Shown: positions 49,613 to 56,467 of the stretch, in pieces
How positions within the stretch are numbered: position 1 is the stretch's first letter
How the letters are laid out: each line of letters begins with the position of its first letter
Origin: ZC4RG20 sp036381515
GTDB lineage: Bacteria; Pseudomonadota; Gammaproteobacteria; Steroidobacterales; Rariloculaceae
Reading direction: 5' to 3'
DNA: 64,000 nt
Assembly (NCBI GenBank): GCA_036381515.1
Contig: DASVCR010000052.1
Span: 19,678-83,677, forward strand
The notes under the pieces: generated by a model
Told to the model about the DNA's origin: nothing
What the model saw: the letters and a program-made list of their open reading frames with translations, nothing else
Database searches by the model: none
Made by a program: the position numbers and the translations under genes

Positions 49613-50512
49613 TCACGCTTTCGGCTTGATCTCGACGCCCGCCCACTCCTCGACGACGCGGGCGATCGACGTGAAGTCGGAGTCGGCGCCGAACCGCGCC
49701 TGCGTGATCGCGAGCATCTGCAGCACGGCGCTGCCCGCGACCATCGGCACGCCGAGATTCTCGGCCTCGTGCACGCAGAGCTTCACGTCCTTGTACGAGA
49801 GGCCGGTCGCGAAGCCGAAGTCGAACGTTCGCGTCAGCACGGCGCGCGGGAACTTGTCCTGCGTCGCGCTGTTGCGCCCCGTGCCGGCGTTGATGATCTC
49901 GACCATCTGCTTCGCGTCGAGCCCAGCCTTCACGCCCATCGCGATCGCCTCGGACGACAGCACGATCGCCGCGGCGGCGAGCAGATTGTTCGCGAGCTTC
50001 ATGATCTGGCCCTGGCCGGGCTCCTCGCCGACGTGGAACAGCTTGCCGAACTGGCGGAGGGCCGGCTCCGCGCGCTCGAAGATCGCGCGCGGTCCGGACA
50101 CCATGACCGCGAGCGTGCCGTTCTTCGCGCCGGCGATGCCGCCGCTGACGGGGCTGTCGAGGTAAGCGATACTCTTCTTCGCAAGCTCCGCGGCGACGAT
50201 GCGCGCCATTTCCGGTCCGGTCGTCGAGCAGTCGAAAACCTGCCTGACCCGGGAGCCCTCGTGCACGCCTCGCTCGCCGAGCGCGACGCGGTGGATGATG
50301 TCTGGCGTCGGCAGGCTCAGGAACACGGTCTCGGTCGTATCGGCGACCTCGGCGGCGGAGGACGCGGCCTGCGCGCCGTGCCCGACGAGCGTGTCGACGG
50401 CCGCGCGGGACGTGTCGTAGACGGTCAGCGAAAAGCCGGCATCGAGCAGGCGCTTCGCCATGTTCGCGCCCATGCGGCCGATGCCGATGAATCCGTAGTC
50501 CGTGGCGTTCAC
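49613..50512 (-). CDS. NAD(P)-dependent 3-hydroxyisobutyrate dehydrogenase-type oxidoreductase
   Basis: A 299-residue protein. 'YGFIGIGRMGANMAKRLLDAGFSLTVYD' is the Rossmann dinucleotide motif, 'YLDSPVSGGIAGAKNGTLAVMVSG' the substrate-binding motif with Ser/Gly-Gly, and 'GQIMKLANNLLAAAAIVLSSEAIAMGVKAGLD' the catalytic Lys (GQxxKxxNN). It oxidises a 3-hydroxy acid such as 3-hydroxyisobutyrate or reduces tartronate semialdehyde. I use a GTG at 50512, preceded by GGAGG seven bases upstream. A palindromic element ends about 18 bases before this start. livH follows after 13 bases. Confidence 0.9.
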   Translation of the reverse strand: MNATDYGFIGIGRMGANMAKRLLDAGFSLTVYDTSRAAVDTLVGHGAQAASSAAEVADTTETVFLSLPTPDIIHRVALGERGVHEGSRVRQVFDCSTTGPEMARIVAAELAKKSIAYLDSPVSGGIAGAKNGTLAVMVSGPRAIFERAEPALRQFGKLFHVGEEPGQGQIMKLANNLLAAAAIVLSSEAIAMGVKAGLDAKQMVEIINAGTGRNSATQDKFPRAVLTRTFDFGFATGLSYKDVKLCVHEAENLGVPMVAGSAVLQMLAITQARFGADSDFTSIARVVEEWAGVEIKPKA

Positions 50513-50530
50513 TTCCGGTCCTCCCCCCGG

Positions 50531-50582
50531 AAAAAATGTGTCAGACACCTTTTTCGCCGAAAAAGGTGTCTGACACATTTTT
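50531..50582. repeat. Dispersed palindrome, GTGTCAGACAC family, 5' of the dehydrogenase gene
   Basis: A perfect 25-base inverted repeat: 50532-50556 and 50558-50582, with one base between. The core on one strand is AAAATGTGTCAGACACC followed by TTTTTCG. A partial copy (CTGACACCTTTTTG) adjoins it at 50583-50596. It lies between the VOC gene stop and the dehydrogenase start; on the transcribed strand it ends about ten bases before the GGAGG ribosome site, an arrangement also seen before otsB. Confidence 0.85.
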
Positions 50583-50652
50583 CTGACACCTTTTTGCCGC
50601 GTAACAGTACCAATCCGCTGCGCCCGGTGCCAAGCGACCGGCGGCGCGGCGG

Positions 50653-51072
50653 TTACGCCGTGCGCCGCTGGTCGAAGAAGTTGAGCTCGATCTTGATGCC
50701 GCTCGGATCGACGAGGAAGAGCTGCTTCAAGCCGATCTCGTCGACGTCGTTCCGGTGCGCCTCGATGCCGAGGCTTTGCAGGCGGGCAAGCATGCCGTCG
50801 AAGTCCGTGCCGTTGAACGCGACGTGGTCGACCATGCCGCTGCCCGGGTCGCCCGACGACATCGGGATGCCGACGCTGTCGAGGTAGCGCGCGTAGGAGT
50901 GCCGCTCCGCGACGTGAATGCACGGCACGTCGCCGACGTAGAGCCAGTAGCCGTCGAACTCGAGCTTCGGCCGGAAACCGACGTGCATGCCGAGTCCGTC
51001 GCAATAGAAGCGGCGCGTCGCTTCGATATCGTCGCTGATGACGAGGTAGTGCTCGAGCTTCGTGAGCGGCAT
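50653..51072 (-). CDS. VOC-superfamily (glyoxalase/dioxygenase-like) protein
   Basis: A 139-residue protein of the vicinal-oxygen-chelate fold. 'KLEHYLVISDDIEATRRFYCDGLGMHVGFRPKLEFDGYWLYVGDVPCIHVAE' and 'VDHVAFNGTDFDGMLARLQSLGIEAHRNDVDEIGLKQLFLVDPSGIKIELNF' hold the His and Glu metal ligands (His8 in 'LEHY', a His in 'VDHVAF', a Glu in 'IELNF'). Members include ring-cleaving dioxygenases, glyoxalases and epimerases. It is the first gene of the minus-strand catabolic run and is divergent from the decarboxylase-like gene at 51142. Confidence 0.87.
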   Translation of the reverse strand: MPLTKLEHYLVISDDIEATRRFYCDGLGMHVGFRPKLEFDGYWLYVGDVPCIHVAERHSYARYLDSVGIPMSSGDPGSGMVDHVAFNGTDFDGMLARLQSLGIEAHRNDVDEIGLKQLFLVDPSGIKIELNFFDQRRTA

Positions 51073-51141
51073 GGCTTCGTCCACCAAGGTTTGCCGGCGC
51101 AGTCTACAATACTGCGGGCCCGCCACAACCCGGACACGAAC

Positions 51142-52197
51142 ATGAGCAGCATCGACCCGCAGCGCTTCCGGCGCATCGCCACCGAGGAGGCCTGGGCACC
51201 GCCCGACCTCGTCCGCCGCTTCCGCGACGCCATCCGCGACGGCAGCGTCGACGACCCGGGGTTCCGCAGCCTGATGGGCTATTTCCTGTTCGCCGATAAT
51301 CCGCGCACGAAGGCGATCGTCGAACGCCTGCAGGACGTCGGCGAGCGGCGCATCGCGGACATGGACTCGAGCGGCATCGCGATGCAGGTCGTCTCGCTGA
51401 CGGCGCCCGGCGTGCAGATCTTCGACGGCGCAACGGCCGCGGCGCTCACCGTCGAGTACAACGACCAGCTCGCCGACGCGTGTGCGCGCTACCCGGATCG
51501 TCTCTGCGGGCTCGCGGCCGTCGCGCCGCAGGAGCCCGAGCAGGCGGCGCGCGAGCTCGAGCGGGCCGTCACGCGGCTCGGCATGAAGGGCGCGATCGTC
51601 AACTCGCACACGCACGGCGAGTATCTCGACGACGAGCGATTCTGGCCGATCTTCGAGGCGGCCGAGGCGCTCGACGTGCCGGTCTACATTCATCCGCAGA
51701 CGCCGCCGAGATCGATGATCGAGCCGTTCCTCGCGCGCGGTCTCGACGGCGCGATCTTCGGCTTCGGCGTCGAGACCGGGCTGCACATGCTGCGGCTGAT
51801 CGTCAGCGGCGTCTTCGACCGCTTCCCGAAGCTCAGGATCGTCGTCGGCCACCTCGGCGAAGGCATCCCGTACTGGCTCTTCCGCGTCGATTTCTTCCAT
51901 CGCAGCATCGTCGCGACGCGCCGCTACGAGTCGGTGAAGCCGCTGAAGCGGCAGCCGAGCGACTACATGCGCGAGAACTTCTACGTCACGACGAGTGGCA
52001 TGGCGTGGGAACCGGTGATCCTCTTCGCGCGAAGCGTCCTCGGCGCGGACCGTGTGCTGTACGCGATGGACTACCCCTATCAGTTCGTTCCGGAAGAGGT
52101 CGCCGTGACCGACGATCTGCCGATCAGCGATGTGGAGAAGCAAGCGCTTTATGCGGGGAACGCGGAGCGCGTCTTCAAGCTCGGGCGCTTGAAATGA
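51142..52197 (+). CDS. Amidohydrolase-family protein, decarboxylase type
   Basis: A 351-residue TIM-barrel protein (Amidohydro_2). The N-terminal 'RRIATEEAWAPPDLV' shows the Glu pair seen at the metal site of 2,3-dihydroxybenzoate and gamma-resorcylate decarboxylases instead of the HxH of hydrolases. 'VPVYIHPQTPP' (His), 'LRIVVGHLGEGIPYWLFRVD' (His) and 'VLYAMDYPYQF' (Asp) fit the remaining ligands. It probably removes CO2 from an aromatic acid, reversibly. TACAAT at about 51104-51109 may be its -10 element in the 69-base divergent spacer shared with the VOC gene. This suggests joint control of the aromatic-acid block. Confidence 0.85.
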   Translation: MSSIDPQRFRRIATEEAWAPPDLVRRFRDAIRDGSVDDPGFRSLMGYFLFADNPRTKAIVERLQDVGERRIADMDSSGIAMQVVSLTAPGVQIFDGATAAALTVEYNDQLADACARYPDRLCGLAAVAPQEPEQAARELERAVTRLGMKGAIVNSHTHGEYLDDERFWPIFEAAEALDVPVYIHPQTPPRSMIEPFLARGLDGAIFGFGVETGLHMLRLIVSGVFDRFPKLRIVVGHLGEGIPYWLFRVDFFHRSIVATRRYESVKPLKRQPSDYMRENFYVTTSGMAWEPVILFARSVLGADRVLYAMDYPYQFVPEEVAVTDDLPISDVEKQALYAGNAERVFKLGRLK

Positions 52198-52377
52198 CTA
52201 TTAAATCAATGTATTAGATTTCATTCCTAATGTGTCACTGTCACTAAGCGGATCACGCGGAGCCGCCGGATCCGGACGGGAGGGCCGATACCCCTTGGGC
52301 CGGGTTCGAGGTTGTCGCTAAGCTCGACGGAAGCCGCCTGGCCGGCGGCGACGCGATGCGAACGAGGAGGGGGAGTC

Positions 52378-52743
52378 ATGCGTACATCGAAGCTTTCGCT
52401 TGCACTCGGCGCCGCGCTGGCGCTCGGGTCGATGTCGGTCGCCGCGCACCACGGCTGGGGCGGCAACAACCAGCCGATCGAGCTGACGGGCACCGTCGTG
52501 TCCCCCGTCGACCTGTCCGGTCCGCACGCGACGATGCAGATCCGCGACGCGGACGGCCAGGTGTGGGACATCACGCTCGCGCCGGCGCCGCGCACGGCCC
52601 GGACCGGGCTCGAGAAGGCGGTTCCGGTCGGGGCAGAGGTCACGATCAGCGGGATGCGCAACGACGACCCGTCGAGGTTCGAGGTCAAGACGCGGCGCGT
52701 GACGCACAACGGCAAGAATTACGACGTCTATCCGCAAGGCTGA
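52378..52743 (+). CDS. Exported DUF6152-family protein
   Basis: A 121-residue protein with a signal peptide ending 'SMSVAAHHGWGG'. The mature part begins 'AHHGWGGNNQPIELTGTVVSPVDLSGPHATMQIRDADGQVWDITLAPAPRTARTGL', the DUF6152 pattern, with an early His-His. It likely binds a metal or another small ligand in the periplasm. I start at the ATG at 52378; an in-frame ATG at 52312 adds 22 unlikely residues. The next gene, 86 bases later, encodes a membrane protein of a type that often accompanies DUF6152 genes. Confidence 0.8.
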   Translation: MRTSKLSLALGAALALGSMSVAAHHGWGGNNQPIELTGTVVSPVDLSGPHATMQIRDADGQVWDITLAPAPRTARTGLEKAVPVGAEVTISGMRNDDPSRFEVKTRRVTHNGKNYDVYPQG

Positions 52744-52828
52744 CGCCGGCGGTTTCCGGAGCCCGTCGAAGCATGCCGCGTGACCTCGCCACCCGCGCCG
52801 GCGGTGCCCGGCGCGCAGGGAGGGCCTC

Positions 52829-53314
52829 GTGCTCGAGCTGCTGAGCGCCGTCGAGAACTCGGCGCTCGGGCACGCGTTGCGCGGCGCCGGCGTCTGGACC
52901 TACGGCGTCCTGAATCTCGGGCACGTGCTCGGCCTGAGCCTGCTGATCGGCTCCGTCGTGCTGCTCGATCTGCGCCTGCTCGGCGCGTGGCGCGCGACGC
53001 CGCTCGCCGCGCTCGCGCGCCCGACCGTGCCGCTCGCCGGTCTCGGCCTCGCGATCGCGGTCGCCAGCGGCATCTGCATGGTCTCCGTCAACGCGACCGA
53101 GTACTACGGCAATCCGTTCCTGCTCCTGAAGTTCGCCGCGATCGGGCTCGGGCTCGTGAACGTCGCCGTCGTGTCGCGGCTCCCCGCGTGGCGCGCGAAG
53201 GGCGAGCGCGAGCCGACGGGGCGAGAGGCGACGCAGCTCGCGATCGCGGGCGGCGTGTCGCTCGTCGCGTGGCTCGCCGCGCTCGCGTGCGGGCGGATGA
53301 TCGGCTACTGGTGA
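52829..53314 (+). CDS. Membrane protein resembling DUF6644
   Basis: A 161-residue protein with four to five helices. 'LRGAGVWTYGVLNLGHVLGLSLLIGSVVLLDLRLLGAWRATPLAALARPTVPLAGLGLAIAVASGICMVSVNATEYYGNPFLLLKFAAIGLGLVNVAVVSRLPAW' shows a conserved His (GHVLG), Asp-Leu-Arg-Leu-Leu-Gly and a Tyr-Tyr-Gly-Asn-Pro motif, the DUF6644 signature as I recall it. The family may bind heme or metals in the membrane. It starts at a GTG following the DUF6152 gene and is likely cotranscribed. Confidence 0.72.
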   Translation: MLELLSAVENSALGHALRGAGVWTYGVLNLGHVLGLSLLIGSVVLLDLRLLGAWRATPLAALARPTVPLAGLGLAIAVASGICMVSVNATEYYGNPFLLLKFAAIGLGLVNVAVVSRLPAWRAKGEREPTGREATQLAIAGGVSLVAWLAALACGRMIGYW

Positions 53315-53399
53315 CCCTCGAGGCCTCGGGATGAGGCTCACGCGGATGCACCCGGTCGAGCCCGAGCCGCGTCCCGCGTCCGGCCGCTTGCGTCCGTGA

Positions 53400-53653
53400 C
53401 TACGGGTCGCGCACGCACATCGCGAGGCCGTCCGGAAAGCGCCGGAAGCTGTAGTACCGAATGCCGCTCGCGAACAGGTAACCCCAGTAGTAGTCGCAGG
53501 CGCGTTGGTCGGAGGGGGCAGCTGACCCTTCGCCTCTGCCGGCTCTTCGACGAGGCTCGTCGCGCTCCACACGCAGCAGTCGTCGAGCTCGAGCGGCCGC
53601 CCGACGGCCTCGTTCGATCCGGAGGCTCCGAAGGGCTGTGCGCGAATCGCCAC
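53400..53653 (-). pseudogene. Small frameshifted gene downstream of ilvB (candidate)
   Basis: On the minus strand a GTG at 53653 opens a frame with strong GC3 coding bias: 'VAIRAQPFGASGSNEAVGRP', then 'LELDDCCVWSATSLVEEPAE'. This bias ends at a run of five C (G on the plus strand, 53514-53518). From there a different frame, with equally good bias, reads 'DQRACDYYWGYLFASGIRYY', 'SFRRFPDGLAMCVRDP' and a TAG at 53400-53402. Neither half alone makes a sensible protein. I infer one small Cys- and Tyr-containing protein of roughly 85 residues, broken by an indel at the homopolymer. I do not recognise its family. The rest of 53315-53766 shows nothing. Confidence 0.35.
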
Positions 53654-53766
53654 GTCGTCCGCATCGTGTTCTGCTCGCTTTCCGCGTAAGGGCCGCGACG
53701 AGGGCGGGTCGAGAGTAACGAAGCCGCGGAGCGGCGACAACTCGCGACCGCCGCGCTCGACCGTCG

Positions 53767-55434
53767 TCACCCTTCGATCATCTCGAGATTGGCGGCGCCG
53801 GGCGGCACCATCGGCAGCACGCGCTCGTCGGTCGCGATGCTCGCATGGATCAGGCACGGGCCGGGCGCGCCGAGCGCCAGCGCCAGCGCGCGGCGCGGAT
53901 CGCCGGCGGCATCGAGATCGATCGCACGGACGCCGAATGCTTCCGCGACGCGGACGAACTCCGGATTCGCGCCGAACTTCGCCCCGATGCTGCGTCCGCC
54001 GTAGAAGAGCCCCTGCTGCTGGTGCACGAGACCGAGCGCGCGGTTGTTCATCAGCACGACCTTGACGTTCGCCTGCTCCTCGGCCGCGGTCGCGAGCTCC
54101 TGCAGGTTCATCAGCAGCGAGCCGTCGCCGGAGAAGCAGACGACCTGCCGCTCGGGCTCGGCGAGCGCGGCACCGATCGCCGCGGGCAGGCCGAAGCCCA
54201 TCGTGCCGAGCCCGCCCGACGTGAGCCAGCGGCGCGGGCCCGCAAACGGATACGACTGTGCGACCCACATCTGATGCTGGCCGACGTCCGTCGTGACGAT
54301 CGCATCGGGCGCGACGCACTCGGCGACCGCCGCGATCAGGCCGTACGGATGACGCACGTCGTCGCGGCCGCGGAGCCTGAGCGGATGACGTGCCCGAAGC
54401 GCCGCGACGCGCGCCCGCCAGCCCGCACGGTCGCGGCGGGCGACGCGGGACGACAGCGCGTCGAGCGCGAGGCGCGCATCCGCGTTGACCGAGACGTCGG
54501 GCTTCCTGATCTTCCCGAGCTCGGCAGCATCGATGTCAATGTGGATCACCTTCGCGTTCGGACAGAACGCGTCGGCCTTGCCGGTCGCGCGGTCGTCGAA
54601 GCGGGCGCCGACGGCGATCAGCAGGTCGCATTCGTCGAGCGCGCGGTTCGTGCACGGCGCGCCGTGCATGCCGAGCATGCCGAGCGACAGCGGATGGCGA
54701 GCCGGCATCGCGCCGAGCGCCATCAGCGTCATCACGGTCGGCGCGCCGATCTTCTCCGCGAGCGCGACGGCGGCCTCCGCGGCGCCGGCCGCGACGACGC
54801 CGCCGCCGAGGTAGAGGATCGGACGGCTCGCTGCGTCGATCATCTCGGCGGCGAGGTCGACGGGCGCACCGTCGGGCAGCGGGCAGGGCGACGGCCCGCC
54901 GGGAGCGGGCCACGACGTGACGTCGACCGTCTCCGTCTGCACGTCCTTCGGCACGTCGATCACGACCGGACCGGGACGGCCCGACGACGCGATCGCGAAC
55001 GCGCGCGGCACGACGTCGAGCAGCTCGGCCGCGGAGCGCACGAGGAAGCCGTGCTTCGCGATCGGGATCGACAGCCCGAACGTGTCGACCTCCTGGAACG
55101 CGTCCGTGCCGATCAGCGCGCGAGGGACCTGACCGGTCAGCGCGACGAGCGGGATCGAGTCGAGCTTCGCGTCGGCGATCGCGGTCAGCAGGTTCGTCGC
55201 GCCCGGGCCCGACGACGTGATGCAGACGCCGGGCCGCCCGGTCGTGCGCGCGACGCCGTGCGCGATGAAGCCCGCGCCCTGCTCGTGACGCGCGAGCACG
55301 TGACGGATGCGCTTCGACCGATAGAGCTCGTCGTAGATCGGCAGGACGGCGCCGCCCGGGATGCCGGCGACGAGCCGCACGCCCTGACGCTCCAGCAAGC
55401 GAACGGCGATTGCGGCTCCGGTCAGTGTTTCCAT
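53767..55434 (-). CDS. ilvB: Acetolactate synthase large subunit
   Basis: A 555-residue ThDP enzyme. 'GIPGGAVLPIYDELYRS' and 'RHEQGAGFIAHGVARTTGRPGVCITSSGPGATNLLTAIADAKLDSIPLVALTGQV' hold the catalytic Glu (in HEQG), 'TDAFQEVD' is typical of biosynthetic enzymes, and 'FSGDGSLLMNLQELATAAEEQANVKVVLMNN' binds ThDP-Mg. It joins two pyruvates, or pyruvate and 2-oxobutyrate, at the start of valine, leucine and isoleucine synthesis. No ilvN small-subunit gene or ilvC follows, unusual for this gene. The transcript leader (55435-55680) encodes an attenuator, so supply of Val/Leu probably controls expression. Confidence 0.93.
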   Translation of the reverse strand: METLTGAAIAVRLLERQGVRLVAGIPGGAVLPIYDELYRSKRIRHVLARHEQGAGFIAHGVARTTGRPGVCITSSGPGATNLLTAIADAKLDSIPLVALTGQVPRALIGTDAFQEVDTFGLSIPIAKHGFLVRSAAELLDVVPRAFAIASSGRPGPVVIDVPKDVQTETVDVTSWPAPGGPSPCPLPDGAPVDLAAEMIDAASRPILYLGGGVVAAGAAEAAVALAEKIGAPTVMTLMALGAMPARHPLSLGMLGMHGAPCTNRALDECDLLIAVGARFDDRATGKADAFCPNAKVIHIDIDAAELGKIRKPDVSVNADARLALDALSSRVARRDRAGWRARVAALRARHPLRLRGRDDVRHPYGLIAAVAECVAPDAIVTTDVGQHQMWVAQSYPFAGPRRWLTSGGLGTMGFGLPAAIGAALAEPERQVVCFSGDGSLLMNLQELATAAEEQANVKVVLMNNRALGLVHQQQGLFYGGRSIGAKFGANPEFVRVAEAFGVRAIDLDAAGDPRRALALALGAPGPCLIHASIATDERVLPMVPPGAANLEMIEG

Positions 55435-55492
55435 CGTTGAGGCTCCTTCGTCTCGTCGCCGGACGCGAGTCGACGGAGCCCAAAGACGCGAA

Positions 55493-55519
55493 ACCCCGCT
55501 CGGCTCGCGCCGGCGGGGT
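55493..55519 (-). terminator. Attenuator terminator hairpin of the ilvB leader
   Basis: Seven pairs (ACCCCGC at 55493-55499 with GCGGGGT at 55513-55519), a one-base bulge at 55500, four more pairs (55501-55504 with 55509-55512) and a four-base loop (55505-55508, GCGA on the transcript). After the stem the transcript reads TTTCGCGTCTTTG, a modest U tract. It lies 32 bases after the leader-peptide stop and 58 bases before ilvB. Confidence 0.7.
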
Positions 55520-55551
55520 CGTCAAGATCAGGTGCTTTTCGGCTCGATCAT

Positions 55552-55680
55552 TCAGGCCCGCGGGCGCGCGCAGTCGACTACTCGTACGAGGACGAGTACG
55601 AGCACGCGCGCGACGACGACGGCCGGCGAGCCGAGCAGGCTGCCGATGAGGTTCGATCGCGTCGTCGTGAAGCGGGGCAT
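55552..55680 (-). CDS. ilvL: ilv leader peptide, Val/Leu-rich
   Basis: A 42-residue peptide between promoter and ilvB. The ATG is at 55678-55680. After 'MPRFTTTRSNLIGSLLGSPA' comes a run of Val and Leu ('VVVARVLVLVLVRVVDCARP'), ending with a TGA at 55552-55554. Of the last 24 residues, eleven are Val or Leu, the hallmark of the E. coli ilvB and ilvG leader peptides. Ribosome stalling at these codons would favour an antiterminator. The Val/Leu codon run itself holds an inverted repeat (TACTCGT..ACGAGTA), matching the pause/antiterminator segment in known leaders. Confidence 0.8.
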   Translation of the reverse strand: MPRFTTTRSNLIGSLLGSPAVVVARVLVLVLVRVVDCARPRA

Positions 55681-55714
55681 GACTGGACTAAGCCGTGCGT
55701 CTCGAAAGTCGGCG

Positions 55715-55743
55715 ATTATCCGCGGACGGCGGATGTCCCGCAA
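55715..55743 (-). promoter_or_regulatory. Promoter of the ilv leader-ilvB transcript
   Basis: On the minus strand, TTGCGG (55738-55743) and GATAAT (55715-55720) are separated by exactly 17 bases, close to the sigma-70 consensus. The -10 hexamer is 34 bases before the leader ATG. In GC-rich DNA this is a strong match and it is placed where the attenuation model needs it. Confidence 0.7.
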
Positions 55744-55868
55744 GCCGTAGCGAAACGGCGTCGGTTGCGCGCGCGGACGCGGCAGGCGATGCTTTATCGT
55801 CGCGCTTCGCGCGCTCTGTGCGCTCGCCGGCACGACGTGACCACGCAAATCGGAAGGGGGGCCCGGCT

Positions 55869-56429
55869 TTGGTCTTCGGCAGACTCGCTGAGCGCAGGCG
55901 CAGCGTCGACATCCGGCCGCTCGAGCTACGCGACGCGCCGGCGGTGTTCCGCGCCGTCGACGAATCCCGCGCGGAGATCAGCCGCTGGATGGACTGGTGC
56001 AAGCCGACCTATGGGCCCGCCGATGCGGAGGAGTGGATCCGTTCGTCGCTGCGCGGCCGGGAGGACGGCTCGTGCTTCCAGTTCGGCATCTTCGACGGGC
56101 GCCGCTTCCTCGGCGCGTGCGGCTTGAGCCACGTCGACGACGCGGCCGGCGTCGCGAACCTCGGCTACTGGGTCAGGACGCGCGCGACCGGGCAGGGCGT
56201 CGCGCCCGAAGCCGCGCGGCGCGTGATCGCATGGGGCTTCGCGCACACGGATCTCGAGCGGATCGAGATTCTCGCCGCGACCGGCAATCGCCGCAGCCAA
56301 CGCGTCGCCGAGAAGATCGGCGCGGTCCGCGAGGGCGTGCTGCGCTCACGGTTGTCCGTGTTCGGCCGGCGTCACGACGCGGTGCTCTACTCCGTCGTGC
56401 GCGCCGACCTGTTGCCCGATCGGCGTTGA
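55869..56429 (+). CDS. GNAT N-acetyltransferase (RimJ/RimL-like)
   Basis: A 186-residue protein. 'VDIRPLELRDAPAVFRAVDESRAEISRWMDWCKPTYGPADAEEWIRSSL' opens the fold and 'LGYWVRTRATGQGVAPEAARRVIAWGFAHTDLERIEILAATGNRRSQRVAEKIGAVREGVLR' carries the acetyl-CoA loop (R..GxG.A) and the RimL-type 'N..S..V.EK.G...EG'. I use a TTG at 55869 with an AAGGGGGG ribosome site seven bases upstream; an ATG further up (55695) overlaps the ilv promoter region and would add 58 residues. The substrate amine, protein or small molecule, is unknown. Confidence 0.8.
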   Translation: MVFGRLAERRRSVDIRPLELRDAPAVFRAVDESRAEISRWMDWCKPTYGPADAEEWIRSSLRGREDGSCFQFGIFDGRRFLGACGLSHVDDAAGVANLGYWVRTRATGQGVAPEAARRVIAWGFAHTDLERIEILAATGNRRSQRVAEKIGAVREGVLRSRLSVFGRRHDAVLYSVVRADLLPDRR

Positions 56430-56467
56430 CGGTCGCCTGATCGGCGTCGAGCGGCGGCGGCGGCCGC

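Noticed and set aside
53396..53689. 97-codon plus-strand frame in the ilvB downstream gap
   Set aside because: Ser/Arg-rich shadow; codon bias favours the minus-strand frames described as a frameshifted gene.
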